Source: DATFVA01 sp963771705
GTDB taxonomy: Bacteria > Bacteroidota > Ignavibacteria > Ignavibacteriales > Ignavibacteriaceae
Assembly (NCBI GenBank): GCA_963771705.1
Contig: CAVYUP010000006.1
Location: 62,001 to 126,000, forward strand
DNA: 64,000 bases
Direction: 5' to 3'
Part shown: piece by piece, positions 33,297 through 43,432 of the stretch
Numbering within the stretch: position 1 is the first letter of the stretch
Layout: each line of letters opens with the position of its first letter
Notes under the pieces: generated by a model
The model's input: only the letters and a program-made list of their open reading frames with translations
Told to the model about the DNA's origin: nothing
Database searches by the model: none
Made by a program: the position numbers and the translations under genes

Positions 33297-36200
33297 TTAG
33301 TGTAAAATATTCTTAGTCTGCAGGAGACTTACTGTCTGCCTGTAAAGCATAGGATTTATAACAAACTTACCATTCGACCTGATGATAATGCCGTCATCCG
33401 CCAGCAGCAGAAGGTTGAGCCTGCTTTTTTCTTCATCCTGGTTGAATATAACAGAATGCTGTTTTGCGGTGAGACCGTCATGTACAAGAAGAGCATAGAG
33501 ACTAAAAATCTTCTCATCCCCCAGTCCGCTGAGAAAAGAAAAATCAAGTCCCTCCAGTGATCCGATAGTTATGGTATCGTTCTTCACCTCTCTTGTAGAA
33601 CTCATCCAGAAAAACAGTGATAAGCTCAGGTTGCTTCTTGCGAACTTATTCAGCTCCGAGAAGTACTTTTCTTTAAGGTATTTCTGTTGTTCTGTATCGT
33701 TCAGCTTCTGGAAAGTCCTGCTCTGAATATCGTCGGGAGAAGGTTCAAACCTTATATTATATCCGCTTACTCTATGGCGCTTCATAATAATATCTATAAT
33801 CTGCTCATCCGTAAAAGGCTGCAGTCGTACTATATAAGAAAAATAGTCGCTTATATGGAGCACCCTTTCAAGATAATTCCAGGCGTACAAATTAGAGGAG
33901 GTAATCCAGAAAACTTTTTTACTTGTGGCAGATACTATCTGGAAAAAATTCCTGAATGATCCAAACCCGCCTATTTTACGCTGAAAGAGGTGATGAATAT
34001 TTTCAAGTATAATTATCCGGTTATGTTCCGCAGCATTTAAGAAACGTGAAATTTCCTGGGGCTCGCTAAACCCGGTACCAAACAATCTGCCGAAAAATTT
34101 AAGAAATATTTCCTCACATTCGATTATTTCATCAATATCTACTCTGATTAATTCCTCTTCTATGGATATGCTTTTCAGAAGAAAGTTCACAGTCGTTGTC
34201 ATACCACTCCCCTTTTCTCCAACAATTACGACCGGAGCATAATGACCCTGCTTCCATTTATCGAATGCCAGCTGCAGTTTACCCAATTCGGCAGTTCTTC
34301 TTTCATAGAATTTCTCATCTTCCAGCGGCTCTATTCTGAAGAGTCTCTGGTACACATAAGGAAGCTTATTTACGGAATTCTCCGCATCAGTCAGGAAATC
34401 AGATATTTCCGTTGAAATCTTTCCCTGCTTCGATTCAAGTCCCAGCCTTTTCCTGAAAGTTTTGTAAAGACTCCCTGTACGGGAAAAACCCTGCTTAAGT
34501 GAGTTGATTAACCATGGAATGAAATTTTTAATCGACTCCATAGTCTTAATACGGAATTGAACCGTTTTTTCGATAGCCCTGGCTTTAGCAATACGCAGCC
34601 TTATTTCAAGAATATTATCGACATCATTGAGAGTAAGCATTTTTTTGTTGTAAGAAGCTACTGATTCGTATGAAGTCTTAATGATATTCTCATATACTTT
34701 AAACAGCTGCGATTTTATCTCATCAGCTTTCGATATAGCCCTCTGCAGTCCTTCGGAAGCAATTGCTGCCGGATTCATTTCCTCTCCCTCTCCAGCGCCC
34801 GAAGTTTCGACAGATGCTATGGCAGACTCCAGGTTAAAGTCTGCTATTTTATCCACATCCTTTAAATTTTTCTGTATCTCATCAAGAGTTTCTATAACTG
34901 CCGCTTTAAGCCTGTGTGTCTCTTTGAGGAAGTCGGGCAGGATTTCAAACCTTATCATTTCGGCAGGTTTGATATGATCGATCTCTGAATTGCGTATCTT
35001 CCTGTCATAAACAGACGTTTTTACTATAGCCCTTTTCACCAATGTTTTATCAAGATTACTCTTCAGGTTCAGTTCAAGCTCATCGATCGTTTCAGGGATA
35101 CCCTCGGTTAAAAGCAGTTCTGACGCAGCGTCAATTAATCCGCTGTTCAGCTGCTTATACAAATCGGATTTCTCCTTCAGAAGGACTTCCCTGAAGGCCT
35201 GGGAATCCTTCTGCTGTTCAAGTCTGCTTCTGCTGCTGAACAGAACCCTCTTTATATCATCCACGGAAGGGACGGCATTTTCAATAATCTTCTGACGGAT
35301 CTCCCCGCGGAGCGAATATAATTCCTCTACTTCAAGTATTTCATTCAGATACAGATCCTTATTTAATTTCCAGTCTTCCAGTAGCGTAAAAAAGGTATTA
35401 CTCCATCCGGCAGCCATCTGACTGTATTTTTCATCAACGTTCTTCTGAGAGCTTAGCACCTTACTTAGGTTGTACCGACGGGAAGGCAATTCCAGCGTTC
35501 CGGCCTTTTTATAGTTTTCATCAAGGCGGCTGAATACCTCGTCAAGGTTCTCCTTTGTCCTCGTCCTGATGCTCTCTCTCATTTTCTCCATCTGTTTCAT
35601 CAATGAATTAATCTCTTTGTCAAAAAGACTAACTTCATCCTCGGTGGGGATGTACCTACTAAGGTCCGTGAACTGAAGATCAGAGGTAAAGTGCTTGTTT
35701 ATCTTCTCCTCGCTCTTCCAGGCCGACTGGCAGGATACCGCTATCTCCCTGTTCATTTCATTGATGAGATCAAAAGATTTACTGAGGAAAAAATCCCTTA
35801 TGATAAGCTGAAATAAATTACGGAAGTATATTTTTCTCTTCCATACCTTAAGTGATTTGTCAGGATGATGAAACAGCTTTCTGAAGAGATTTGTCGTTCT
35901 CCGCGGTGAGGTCGTGATAAAGTAGCCGATCATCTTCGCTGCTTTAATATTTTTTACCGCAAAGGAATCCTCTGCGAGCATCTTAAATCGTTCATTATCC
36001 TGCTCCTCAATCCTTTTTCTATCGGTCATTTTAATGAATTCTTCATAACTGTGCACCAGTTCAGGAAAATCTTCCTTAAAGCCGGATACGTTCCTATCGG
36101 GGGTTCTTAGTCCAAGGAGTTCCAGCAGCGAAGAATTGTATTCCTCAATTTTTTTATAAAAACGGGATTCATCATCCTTAAGATCCCGGAGATCAATGAT

Positions 36201-36335
36201 GTGGTTCATAACCAGATCTTTGACGGAACCAATGAAGTGAATTTGTTCGTCAATCTTCTGATTCAGCTTAGCAGCCAGAAAGGAATCTATAAATTCTTCA
36301 ACCTGGTCTCTGATTACAACAAATTCATCTTTCAT
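33297..36335 (-). CDS. Large AAA-like protein with a changed Walker A, unknown
   Basis: A 1012-residue protein. Residues 1-690 are long charged helices without a named family. Residues about 690-950 fit an AAA/ORC-like NTPase: GEKGSGMTTT (Gly706 to Thr715) as P-loop, IIILENIHHL (Leu777, Glu778) in the Walker B position, and a sensor-1-like VFWITSSN. The P-loop Lys is Met712 and the usual Walker B Asp is replaced, so nucleotide hydrolysis is doubtful. A C-terminal winged-helix-like region follows. It lies 5 bp upstream of an MscS gene and 151 bp from a divergent second one, which suggests a regulator or partner of the channels. Confidence 0.65.
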   Translation of the reverse strand: MKDEFVVIRDQVEEFIDSFLAAKLNQKIDEQIHFIGSVKDLVMNHIIDLRDLKDDESRFYKKIEEYNSSLLELLGLRTPDRNVSGFKEDFPELVHSYEEFIKMTDRKRIEEQDNERFKMLAEDSFAVKNIKAAKMIGYFITTSPRRTTNLFRKLFHHPDKSLKVWKRKIYFRNLFQLIIRDFFLSKSFDLINEMNREIAVSCQSAWKSEEKINKHFTSDLQFTDLSRYIPTEDEVSLFDKEINSLMKQMEKMRESIRTRTKENLDEVFSRLDENYKKAGTLELPSRRYNLSKVLSSQKNVDEKYSQMAAGWSNTFFTLLEDWKLNKDLYLNEILEVEELYSLRGEIRQKIIENAVPSVDDIKRVLFSSRSRLEQQKDSQAFREVLLKEKSDLYKQLNSGLIDAASELLLTEGIPETIDELELNLKSNLDKTLVKRAIVKTSVYDRKIRNSEIDHIKPAEMIRFEILPDFLKETHRLKAAVIETLDEIQKNLKDVDKIADFNLESAIASVETSGAGEGEEMNPAAIASEGLQRAISKADEIKSQLFKVYENIIKTSYESVASYNKKMLTLNDVDNILEIRLRIAKARAIEKTVQFRIKTMESIKNFIPWLINSLKQGFSRTGSLYKTFRKRLGLESKQGKISTEISDFLTDAENSVNKLPYVYQRLFRIEPLEDEKFYERRTAELGKLQLAFDKWKQGHYAPVVIVGEKGSGMTTTVNFLLKSISIEEELIRVDIDEIIECEEIFLKFFGRLFGTGFSEPQEISRFLNAAEHNRIIILENIHHLFQRKIGGFGSFRNFFQIVSATSKKVFWITSSNLYAWNYLERVLHISDYFSYIVRLQPFTDEQIIDIIMKRHRVSGYNIRFEPSPDDIQSRTFQKLNDTEQQKYLKEKYFSELNKFARSNLSLSLFFWMSSTREVKNDTITIGSLEGLDFSFLSGLGDEKIFSLYALLVHDGLTAKQHSVIFNQDEEKSRLNLLLLADDGIIIRSNGKFVINPMLYRQTVSLLQTKNILH

Positions 36336-36486
36336 TTAAAGCATTTTATTATGAGGGATTACGGGAATATAAAGAATTTCATTCTAACCCGGAAAAGCAT
36401 TTTTCTCTAAATGTTAGCAAGAACAAAGAAATCGTTATAAAAATTCCTGAGATTGTAATCTCTCTTCAATCTATTACAGGATGTAA

Positions 36487-37389
36487 ATGCAGGATTACTT
36501 CTCTAAGATCTATAATGACCCTACCTGGGGAAGGCTTGTCGTCGCTATCGCCGGTTTACTGATACTTTTTATAATAAACAGGTTAGTAAAACGGACGCTT
36601 GTAGGGAATATAAAGGATAATGATGCAAGGTATAAACTAAAGAAGACTGTTACCTTTGTGGTGTACGTGGCAGGCATCCTTTTCATTTCGATAGTGTATT
36701 CCGATAAGCTGAGCGGAGTAACCGTTGCTCTGGGTGTGGCGGGTGCCGGTATTGCCTTTGCCCTGCAGGAAGTTATAACAAGCGTTGCGGGCTGGCTGGC
36801 TGTTTCGGTGGGAAGGTTTTATCGCTCCGGCGACAGGGTGCAGCTTGGAGGCATAAGAGGGGACGTTATTGATATCGGCATTCTTCGTACAACCGTGATG
36901 GAATGCGGTGAATGGATACGGGGGGATCTTTACAACGGAAGGGTTGTAAGGATCGCAAATAGTTTTGTCTTTAAAGAACCCGTTTTTAATTATTCCGGAG
37001 AGTTCCCGTTTCTCTGGGATGAAATAACAGTCCCCGTTAGATACGGCTGCGACCATAAATATGTTAAAGGTGTACTCCATTCGATAACCGTGGAACTTCT
37101 GGGCGAATACGCGAAGGAAGCTAAAACCGCATGGAAAGATCTTGTTGCCAGGTACAGAATAGAAAACGCTTCCGTCGATCCTATGGTTACTATTGTTGCA
37201 AACGATAACTGGATAGAATACACTATCAGATACGTTGTGGATTATAAAAAACGTCGGTCTACAAAAGACGAGCTTTTCTCACGAATTCTTGATGAGGTTG
37301 ATAAGTCGGAAGGCAAAATAAGGCTGGCCTCAGCTACTTTTGAGATTGTACCTACATCAGAATTAAAGATTGATTCCCGCCGAAAGTAA
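36487..37389 (+). CDS. MscS-type mechanosensitive ion channel, second copy
   Basis: A 300-residue channel with three N-terminal membrane helices and the MscS pore pattern VALGVAGAGIAFALQEVITSVAG, followed by the soluble beta domain (FYRSGDRVQLGGIRGDVIDIGI). The C-terminal region resembles the YnaI/MscS cytoplasmic cage with a conserved VVRIANSFVFKEPVFNYS. It is on the strand opposite to the AAA-like/MscS operon, sharing the intergenic region with it, and its stop abuts the convergent GNAT-nitrilase gene. Confidence 0.88.
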   Translation: MQDYFSKIYNDPTWGRLVVAIAGLLILFIINRLVKRTLVGNIKDNDARYKLKKTVTFVVYVAGILFISIVYSDKLSGVTVALGVAGAGIAFALQEVITSVAGWLAVSVGRFYRSGDRVQLGGIRGDVIDIGILRTTVMECGEWIRGDLYNGRVVRIANSFVFKEPVFNYSGEFPFLWDEITVPVRYGCDHKYVKGVLHSITVELLGEYAKEAKTAWKDLVARYRIENASVDPMVTIVANDNWIEYTIRYVVDYKKRRSTKDELFSRILDEVDKSEGKIRLASATFEIVPTSELKIDSRRK

Positions 37390-38925
37390 TTACTTCTTTA
37401 ATACAATTTCGTAGAGGTCACTCCTTCTGTCTTTCCAGTTAAGGGTGCTTCCGCTGAAGCGGTGGCGCTTTACAAGCTCCATATCAATATCATGGATAAT
37501 TACCGTCTCTATATTCGGTGTGCATTCAGCCGCAACCGCATCACGTGAAAACTGAAAATCGGATGGGGTAAATATGCCCGACTGTGCATACTGGATATCC
37601 ATATTTTCAACAAACGGCAGGTTGCCTACATTCCCCGCAATAGCGGCATAAACTCCGTTCTCAATGCACCTTGCCTGGGCGCAGTAGCGTACCCTCAAAT
37701 AGCCGTATCTTTCATCGGTGCAGAACGGCACAAAAATTAACTCGGCTCCCTTCTGGGTGGCGATCCTTGAGAGTTCGGGGAATTCGATATCATAACAGAT
37801 CTGAATATTTATCTTCCCGCGGTCGGTATCAAATACCTCAATTTTATTCCCCGGTTTCACCCCCCACCACTTTCGTTCATTGGGAGTAATATGAATCTTA
37901 TACTGCTTTTCTATAGAACCATCTCTTCTGAAAAGGTAAGCGATATTATATATATCGTCATCCTCCCTTGTATAGTGTGACCCCCCGATAATATTTATAT
38001 TATGTCTTATCGAAAGTTTATTGAAAAGATCCAGGTATTTTGGAGTAAGGTCTGCCAGCGTTCTTACGGCAATACCGGGTCTCTCATTCGGCAGATACGA
38101 AAGAAGCTGAAGTGTGAATATTTCCGGAAAAAGAATAAAATCGCTCTTATAGCCCGAAGCTACATCAACGAAATATTCGCATTGAGTTGCAAACTCTTTA
38201 AAGTTTTTCAAACTCCTCATCTGGTACTGAACTACACAGATCCTTACTTTCTTTGAAGTAACATACCTTTTTGCCTGTTTCGGAACATAATCAAGGTTAG
38301 GCCATTCAAGCAGCGTAGCATGACCTGCCGAGGCTGTATCAGATTCAAGATACGTGGGCATTATCCTTTTAAGCACAAAGCCGTTGGATAGCTGGGCGGT
38401 GAGCACCTGGTCGTATAATTCTTTGCTTATTACCCTGTCCACATATTCTCTGGCTGTCATCTTTGCCTTTTGTTTGTAATATCCCGGAATCCTCCCGCCT
38501 ATTACTATACTTCTCAGGTTGTATTTCCTCGCTATCTGCTTTCTCGCGTCGTAGAGCCTGCGCGATAACCGCATCCCCCTGAAATCGGGATGAACCATAA
38601 TCTCAATTCCATAAAGGGTATCTCCTTCAGGATTATGATTGGTGATATATCCGTTATCGCTTATCCGCTGCCAGCTGTCGTAATCCTCGTGTATATCAAA
38701 GTCTACTATCAGACTGTTGGATGAAGCTATGATCTTTCCGTCGTAATCTATGCAGATCTGCCCTTCGGGAAAGATCTCAAGCTGACTTTCAAGCTGCTCC
38801 GCATTCCAGGTAGGCATTCCAGGAAATGACAGTTTCTGAAGTTCTACAAGCTGGTCATAATCTTCAAGCTTCAGCTGTCTTACGCTAATCTTCTTAGCTA
38901 TTTTCTTCAGATCAATTTTATTCAT
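37390..38925 (-). CDS. GNAT acetyltransferase-nitrilase fusion
   Basis: A 511-residue two-domain enzyme. The N-terminal GNAT domain (about 10-200) has the acetyl-CoA loop region YGIEIMVHPDFRGMRLSRRL. The C-terminal carbon-nitrogen hydrolase domain (about 230-505) has the Glu in FILFPEIF, the Lys in YKIHITPNE and the nucleophile Cys in NIQICYDIEFPEL, a full Glu/Lys/Cys set. Such fusions are known in several phyla; the substrate is not settled. It is the only gene on this strand between 38925 and the downstream operon, 3'-adjacent to the MscS gene with no gap. Confidence 0.9.
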   Translation of the reverse strand: MNKIDLKKIAKKISVRQLKLEDYDQLVELQKLSFPGMPTWNAEQLESQLEIFPEGQICIDYDGKIIASSNSLIVDFDIHEDYDSWQRISDNGYITNHNPEGDTLYGIEIMVHPDFRGMRLSRRLYDARKQIARKYNLRSIVIGGRIPGYYKQKAKMTAREYVDRVISKELYDQVLTAQLSNGFVLKRIMPTYLESDTASAGHATLLEWPNLDYVPKQAKRYVTSKKVRICVVQYQMRSLKNFKEFATQCEYFVDVASGYKSDFILFPEIFTLQLLSYLPNERPGIAVRTLADLTPKYLDLFNKLSIRHNINIIGGSHYTREDDDIYNIAYLFRRDGSIEKQYKIHITPNERKWWGVKPGNKIEVFDTDRGKINIQICYDIEFPELSRIATQKGAELIFVPFCTDERYGYLRVRYCAQARCIENGVYAAIAGNVGNLPFVENMDIQYAQSGIFTPSDFQFSRDAVAAECTPNIETVIIHDIDMELVKRHRFSGSTLNWKDRRSDLYEIVLKK

Positions 38926-39069
38926 TAAAATAACACTCCTTCTAAGATGTAAATTTCCTTATATATTGCCAAGGTTGATGTATAGGTTTGTTCATTCCGG
39001 TATGAATAAATATAGATAATAAAATATCCGGTAAAAACAAAATCCTCTAATCACTTTCATTTTATAGGG

Positions 39070-40266
39070 TTAGAAAGAATATTTAACCCTTACGTAGAAG
39101 GAGCTGCCATAATCCCCGTACTGAGTTAAAGTATCTCCATTGAACAGAAGAGCGATTATATAAAGATCGAGGTTGGTTATAACCGAATAGCTTGCGGAGG
39201 GTACAATAACATAGGATTGATCGTCAGGATTATAAATTCCGAAAAGACTTCCCCGCAGAAGAGGGGTGATATCATAAGAAAATTCCTGGTAAACTGACCA
39301 CCGGGAAGGTGAAAGCATCCCCAGGTCAAGAGCCTCCTGCTGGTAAAGCCCCGCATTCATCGTCTTTCCCGCATTATAATACATTATCTCGGTATGGATA
39401 TAAAAACTGTTTGGGAAAGTATAGTCTCCTGAGAGAACAAAAGAAAAAACCGGGTCTTTAAAAGATGATACAGGTTCGTAGACAGGTAAAATTACATGTA
39501 GATTTTTGTACTTCTGAATTATATCCGGCTTTTGTGTAACGGTAAACTCTCCGCGGAATCCGGCATCAAGGATGTCTCCCGACCATCCCCCTCCTGCTAC
39601 CCAGCGGTTATTTTTAATTCCCCCTATAAGGTTGAAGTCATAATCCCATTCGTTAAAAGAGATAAGACCGGCGGCTATTACCCTGTCCATTGTTTTTGCG
39701 GGGCGTACGGCAGCTTCTATTTTGGTAACGGGACCAGTGTAATACTGAAGCCTTACCGCATCAGTTCCGGGAAGTTCTTCGTAATCAAAATCAAGAGGCG
39801 ATTGGGGATTAAAAAGATCGGTAGGGTTCCATACCCAGCTGGTTCCCCATGCTATTCTCTGCCGCCCTACTGTAACCTCAAATTTATCTTTTACCCAGTC
39901 GAGCCATAGCCGGTCGGTTTCAAGATAGCCGAGAGTTTTACCTTTATCCCAGAGCACCGCATCCAGATCAGCAAATTCATGATGCGATCTTATCTGGTCC
40001 AGGAAATCCGGTATCTTCTCTACGCTATTACCGTAATAAGCACGGAACCGGAACTCGAGTGCCGCCGTTAGTGACTGAAGCGGGTACCATCTGGTGTTGA
40101 GGCGTGCGTGGATCAGGTGATCATTGAGTCTTTCATTATAAAAAGGATATTTGGTACTGCCGAAAAGGTATTTGGCGTACCCGTATACGTCGGTTACAGG
40201 GAGCTGCGCAAATACACTTACAGTTGAACAGGCAAAAAAGAGGAATAAAACTATCCTAACTCTCAT
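39070..40266 (-). CDS. Outer-membrane beta-barrel, DUF1302-like
   Basis: A 398-residue protein with a signal peptide (hydrophobic run to SVFAQ) and barrel strands. VTVGRQRIAWGTSWVWNPTD and the NPQSPLDFDYEELPGTDAVR segment resemble the DUF1302 family, outer-membrane proteins found with LolA-fold and lipid-transport proteins. ATG 40266 is chosen because GGAG lies 7 bp upstream, which overlaps the preceding gene by 11 bp; the in-frame start at 40293 lacks this. It is the last gene of the TetR-controlled operon. The family call is moderate. Confidence 0.65.
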   Translation of the reverse strand: MRVRIVLFLFFACSTVSVFAQLPVTDVYGYAKYLFGSTKYPFYNERLNDHLIHARLNTRWYPLQSLTAALEFRFRAYYGNSVEKIPDFLDQIRSHHEFADLDAVLWDKGKTLGYLETDRLWLDWVKDKFEVTVGRQRIAWGTSWVWNPTDLFNPQSPLDFDYEELPGTDAVRLQYYTGPVTKIEAAVRPAKTMDRVIAAGLISFNEWDYDFNLIGGIKNNRWVAGGGWSGDILDAGFRGEFTVTQKPDIIQKYKNLHVILPVYEPVSSFKDPVFSFVLSGDYTFPNSFYIHTEIMYYNAGKTMNAGLYQQEALDLGMLSPSRWSVYQEFSYDITPLLRGSLFGIYNPDDQSYVIVPSASYSVITNLDLYIIALLFNGDTLTQYGDYGSSFYVRVKYSF

Positions 40267-40963
40267 TCTTCTCCAGTACCCTCCCGGGTTCATCTGATTT
40301 TATTAAACCGTCCTCCAGTGTGACTACACGGTGGGCCCTTTTTATCACCCTGTAATCGTGTGTGGAGAAAACGAAGGTCATTTCGTACCTGCTGTTAAGG
40401 TTCTCCATCAAATCCAGAAGAGCTTCAGCCGTTACAGAATCAAGGTTAGCCGTGGGTTCATCCGCGAGTACAAATGATGGATGCGACGCAAGCGAACGCG
40501 CTACCGCAACTCTCTGCTGCTGCCCTCCTGAAAGTTCGGAAGGACGGCTCTTCATCCTGTCTCCCAGTCCCACCGCCTCCAGCAGTTCAGAAGCTCTTTT
40601 CTCCCGTTCTTCTTTAGGGATATTCTGAAGCAGCATAATAAACTCAACATTTTCCCTGGCGGTAAGAACAGGAATAAGATTGTAAGCCTGGAAAACAAAG
40701 CCGATATGATGAAGTCGGAAGTTGATAAGCTCATCAGGTTTATAGGTAGATATATCCGTACCGTCAACTATTATCTTCCCTTCCGTGGGCTGGTCGAGTC
40801 CCCCTATCATATTAAGCAGCGTAGTTTTCCCGGAACCGGAGGGACCTACTATAGCCGTAAATTCACCTTTCTCTATTACCAGGTTCACCCCTTTAACTGC
40901 ATGAACAGGAATTTTGGTTGTGTTATAAGTTTTATGAAGATCATACAATTCAATCAGAGCCAT
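40256..40963 (-). CDS. ABC transporter ATPase, LolD/MacB type
   Basis: A 235-residue ATPase with Walker A GPSGSGKTT, Q-loop FQAYNLIP, signature LSGGQQQRVAVARS and Walker B VLADEPTANLD, all intact. It follows the family that pairs with FtsX-like permeases (LolCDE, MacB, FtsE). ATG 40963 has GGAG 5 bp upstream; a GTG at 40969 is less likely. It stands 19 bp from the permease gene. It powers the two permeases of the operon. Confidence 0.92.
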   Translation of the reverse strand: MALIELYDLHKTYNTTKIPVHAVKGVNLVIEKGEFTAIVGPSGSGKTTLLNMIGGLDQPTEGKIIVDGTDISTYKPDELINFRLHHIGFVFQAYNLIPVLTARENVEFIMLLQNIPKEEREKRASELLEAVGLGDRMKSRPSELSGGQQQRVAVARSLASHPSFVLADEPTANLDSVTAEALLDLMENLNSRYEMTFVFSTHDYRVIKRAHRVVTLEDGLIKSDEPGRVLEKNES

Positions 40964-40982
40964 TATCACTCCGTTATTTTCA

Positions 40983-42197
40983 TTAATAAGTTCTAATTGC
41001 CGAAGCAGGGTTCAGCCTTACCGCTTTTATAGCCGGATAGATCGCACTGACAATCGCGGTTATTATTATCATAATAAATAATACAGGGTAGAATTCTCCC
41101 GGCAGTCCCGGGAACAGATGCGAGCTGATGCCGTAACTCGATAGTCCCTGCGAAAACAGTGAAAGATTTATTCCATTCCTTGCGGTTATCGCGATAGATG
41201 CTGCACCGAGTATCATCCCTATTATTCCGCCCGTTATTGAAAGCAGAATTGTCTCCAGTATAATAAGAATGAATACGCGTATCCGCTTCATACCGACCGC
41301 CATGAGAACCCCGAGCTCTCTTATCCTCTCCATTACGGACATAAGCATTGTATTCGTGATCCCGAAGAGCAGTGCAAAAAGAATGATGCCAAGGAAGATG
41401 TTCAGTTCAAGTATGAGAGTCTCGTAAGTAAGACTGAGTTCAGGAGCAAGCTGCTGCCAGGTTTCAACCGAAAGACCTGTATACCTGTCTCTCAGCTGCG
41501 CTGCAACTTTGTCCATTACCTGAACTGTTGATAGCCTCACGGCTATTTCATGTATAAAAGGCTTACTGTTCAGCAGGTTAAAGAGATCGCTCTGTTTAAC
41601 AAAAACGTTGCTCTTATCGAACATCGATGATTCGGTCTCGAATATCCCCGCAATACGGAAAGCAGCGTAAATTATATTTCCATCCAGCCCCTGGAAACTA
41701 AGGACTATCTTTGAACGTAGCTTAAGGTCAAGTTTTTTAGCCAGCTCTTTTCCTATTATAACGGGATTTCTGCTTACGCCTTCAAAGTATTTTCCTTCAA
41801 CAATGCTGGAGGCAACGCTGGTAACTTTCTTCTCTCTGTCCGGCAATATTCCTTTTATTTCCACACCCGTTGAAGAAGAGGCAGAAGCCGCCATCCCTTC
41901 AATTAGCGTTCTCCCTGAGACTGCCTTAACCCCATCGATCTTTGAGATCTGCTCCTCAATGTTTTTTCCCTCAGGAATGTAATTCTCAATAAGACTTTCT
42001 TTCTCAAATTTTTCTGTATGAAGCTGAATATGACTCAGGTCCCTGTCTATTGCGGCATTCACTGTTGAATCCCACATTCCGTACATCACGGCACTGGCAA
42101 ATAGTCCGCAGCCTAATCCCAGTGCAATTGCGATTAGTATTATCAAACTTCGTTTTTTATTCCGCCATACATTTTTCCACGCAAGCAGGAAAAGCAT
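40983..42197 (-). CDS. FtsX-like ABC permease (first in gene order toward ATPase)
   Basis: A 404-residue permease with one N-terminal helix (about 20-40), a large periplasmic domain, and three C-terminal helices; the layout of LolC/LolE/MacB. It starts LLAWKNVWRNKKRSL, nearly the same as the partner gene (YLSLAWRNLWRNKKRT), so the two arose by duplication. AGGAG is 7 bp before ATG 42197. It extracts a lipophilic substrate from the inner membrane with the LolD-like ATPase. Confidence 0.85.
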   Translation of the reverse strand: MLFLLAWKNVWRNKKRSLIILIAIALGLGCGLFASAVMYGMWDSTVNAAIDRDLSHIQLHTEKFEKESLIENYIPEGKNIEEQISKIDGVKAVSGRTLIEGMAASASSSTGVEIKGILPDREKKVTSVASSIVEGKYFEGVSRNPVIIGKELAKKLDLKLRSKIVLSFQGLDGNIIYAAFRIAGIFETESSMFDKSNVFVKQSDLFNLLNSKPFIHEIAVRLSTVQVMDKVAAQLRDRYTGLSVETWQQLAPELSLTYETLILELNIFLGIILFALLFGITNTMLMSVMERIRELGVLMAVGMKRIRVFILIILETILLSITGGIIGMILGAASIAITARNGINLSLFSQGLSSYGISSHLFPGLPGEFYPVLFIMIIITAIVSAIYPAIKAVRLNPASAIRTY

Positions 42198-42211
42198 TAT
42201 CAAACTCCTGG

Positions 42212-43432
42212 TTAATTTCTAATAGCCTCAACGGCCTTAAGCTTCTGGACATACCTGAACGGGTACCATGCTGATAACAGCGCTATCAGAAGCACGGTCC
42301 AGAACTGAGCAATAAATATCCCCGGGGCAATGCTGAAAGGCATAATTGGTTCCAGTCCGAACGCAAGCATTGCCTCAGCCAGATCACCCGTAAGCTTTAT
42401 AGGGTGATAATAAAAATATAAAAGAAGCGGGTAGCTTACGATCATTCCGGCAACCACACCTATAAGTGAAATAAATATCGTTTCAAATGTCGTAATCAGA
42501 ATCAGTTTTGTTTTCTTCATCCCCACAGCAATCAGTATTCCGAATTCCTTCGTTCGCTCGGCCGTCATCATCATTATCGTGCCGAATATTCCGAAACCTA
42601 TTACGATATAAAGAATCGCCAGCATTATAATTCCCCCCGCGTTATCTACCTCGATCGATTGAACGAGTTCGGGAGTCATCTCCTTCCATGTCATTACCTC
42701 ATAATTATCATCAAACAGTTTTCTCACCTGCGATCTCACCTGTTCAAGCTCGTTCGGCTTCTCAATCATAATCGAGAGTGATGTAATCCTGTTATCGGCT
42801 GAATAAAGCCATTGTGCATAAGAAAGACTGGTATAGATAAGAGATTTATTTAAATCGGGAATCGGCAGTTTAATGATTCCCTGGACTGGAACCTGGGCAG
42901 CGGCTGTAATTCCGTGAAATCCCTGACCGTATAATACAACAGAATCGCCCACACCTACCTTAAGCAATTCAGCAAGCCCCTGTCCAATCAATAATCCCCT
43001 GCTGGAATCAGAAAGATATTTCCCCGCCGTCAGCTTCTCATTCAGCTTAAGGGTGGTTCTTTCAGCAGCGGGATTGATCCCAACTATAGGTGAAACCCTT
43101 GTAGCATTTCCGCGGGAAACCAGGGTGAAGGTCTCAAGGCGGGGAATAACCTGTGTTACATGAGAAATATCCTTCAGTTTATTGGTTACCTTCTTATCCA
43201 GCACCATGCTTTTATCGAGCGAGCGCTTATCCCAGTAGCCTTTTTCGTGCACCTGTATATAACCGGTTGAAAACCTTACAGAAGAATCAATCATAAAATC
43301 ATAGCTCCCCTTCTGCATTGAACGCATCACAAGAGCAAGCAGTACGGCAAAAAATACAGATGAAGCCGCTATTACCGTTCTCTTCTTGTTTCTCCAGAGA
43401 TTTCTCCAGGCAAGACTTAAATACGTTCCCAT
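42212..43432 (-). CDS. FtsX-like ABC permease (second)
   Basis: A 406-residue permease with the same topology as its neighbour: N-terminal helix, periplasmic domain (45-260), and three C-terminal helices (FGTIMMMTAERTKEFGILIA joins two of them). It has the MacB/FtsX fold, including AVGMKKTKLILITTFETIFI. The ATG overlaps the stop of the LolA-like gene by one base (TAATG). With the other permease it would form a heterodimer. Confidence 0.85.
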   Translation of the reverse strand: MGTYLSLAWRNLWRNKKRTVIAASSVFFAVLLALVMRSMQKGSYDFMIDSSVRFSTGYIQVHEKGYWDKRSLDKSMVLDKKVTNKLKDISHVTQVIPRLETFTLVSRGNATRVSPIVGINPAAERTTLKLNEKLTAGKYLSDSSRGLLIGQGLAELLKVGVGDSVVLYGQGFHGITAAAQVPVQGIIKLPIPDLNKSLIYTSLSYAQWLYSADNRITSLSIMIEKPNELEQVRSQVRKLFDDNYEVMTWKEMTPELVQSIEVDNAGGIIMLAILYIVIGFGIFGTIMMMTAERTKEFGILIAVGMKKTKLILITTFETIFISLIGVVAGMIVSYPLLLYFYYHPIKLTGDLAEAMLAFGLEPIMPFSIAPGIFIAQFWTVLLIALLSAWYPFRYVQKLKAVEAIRN

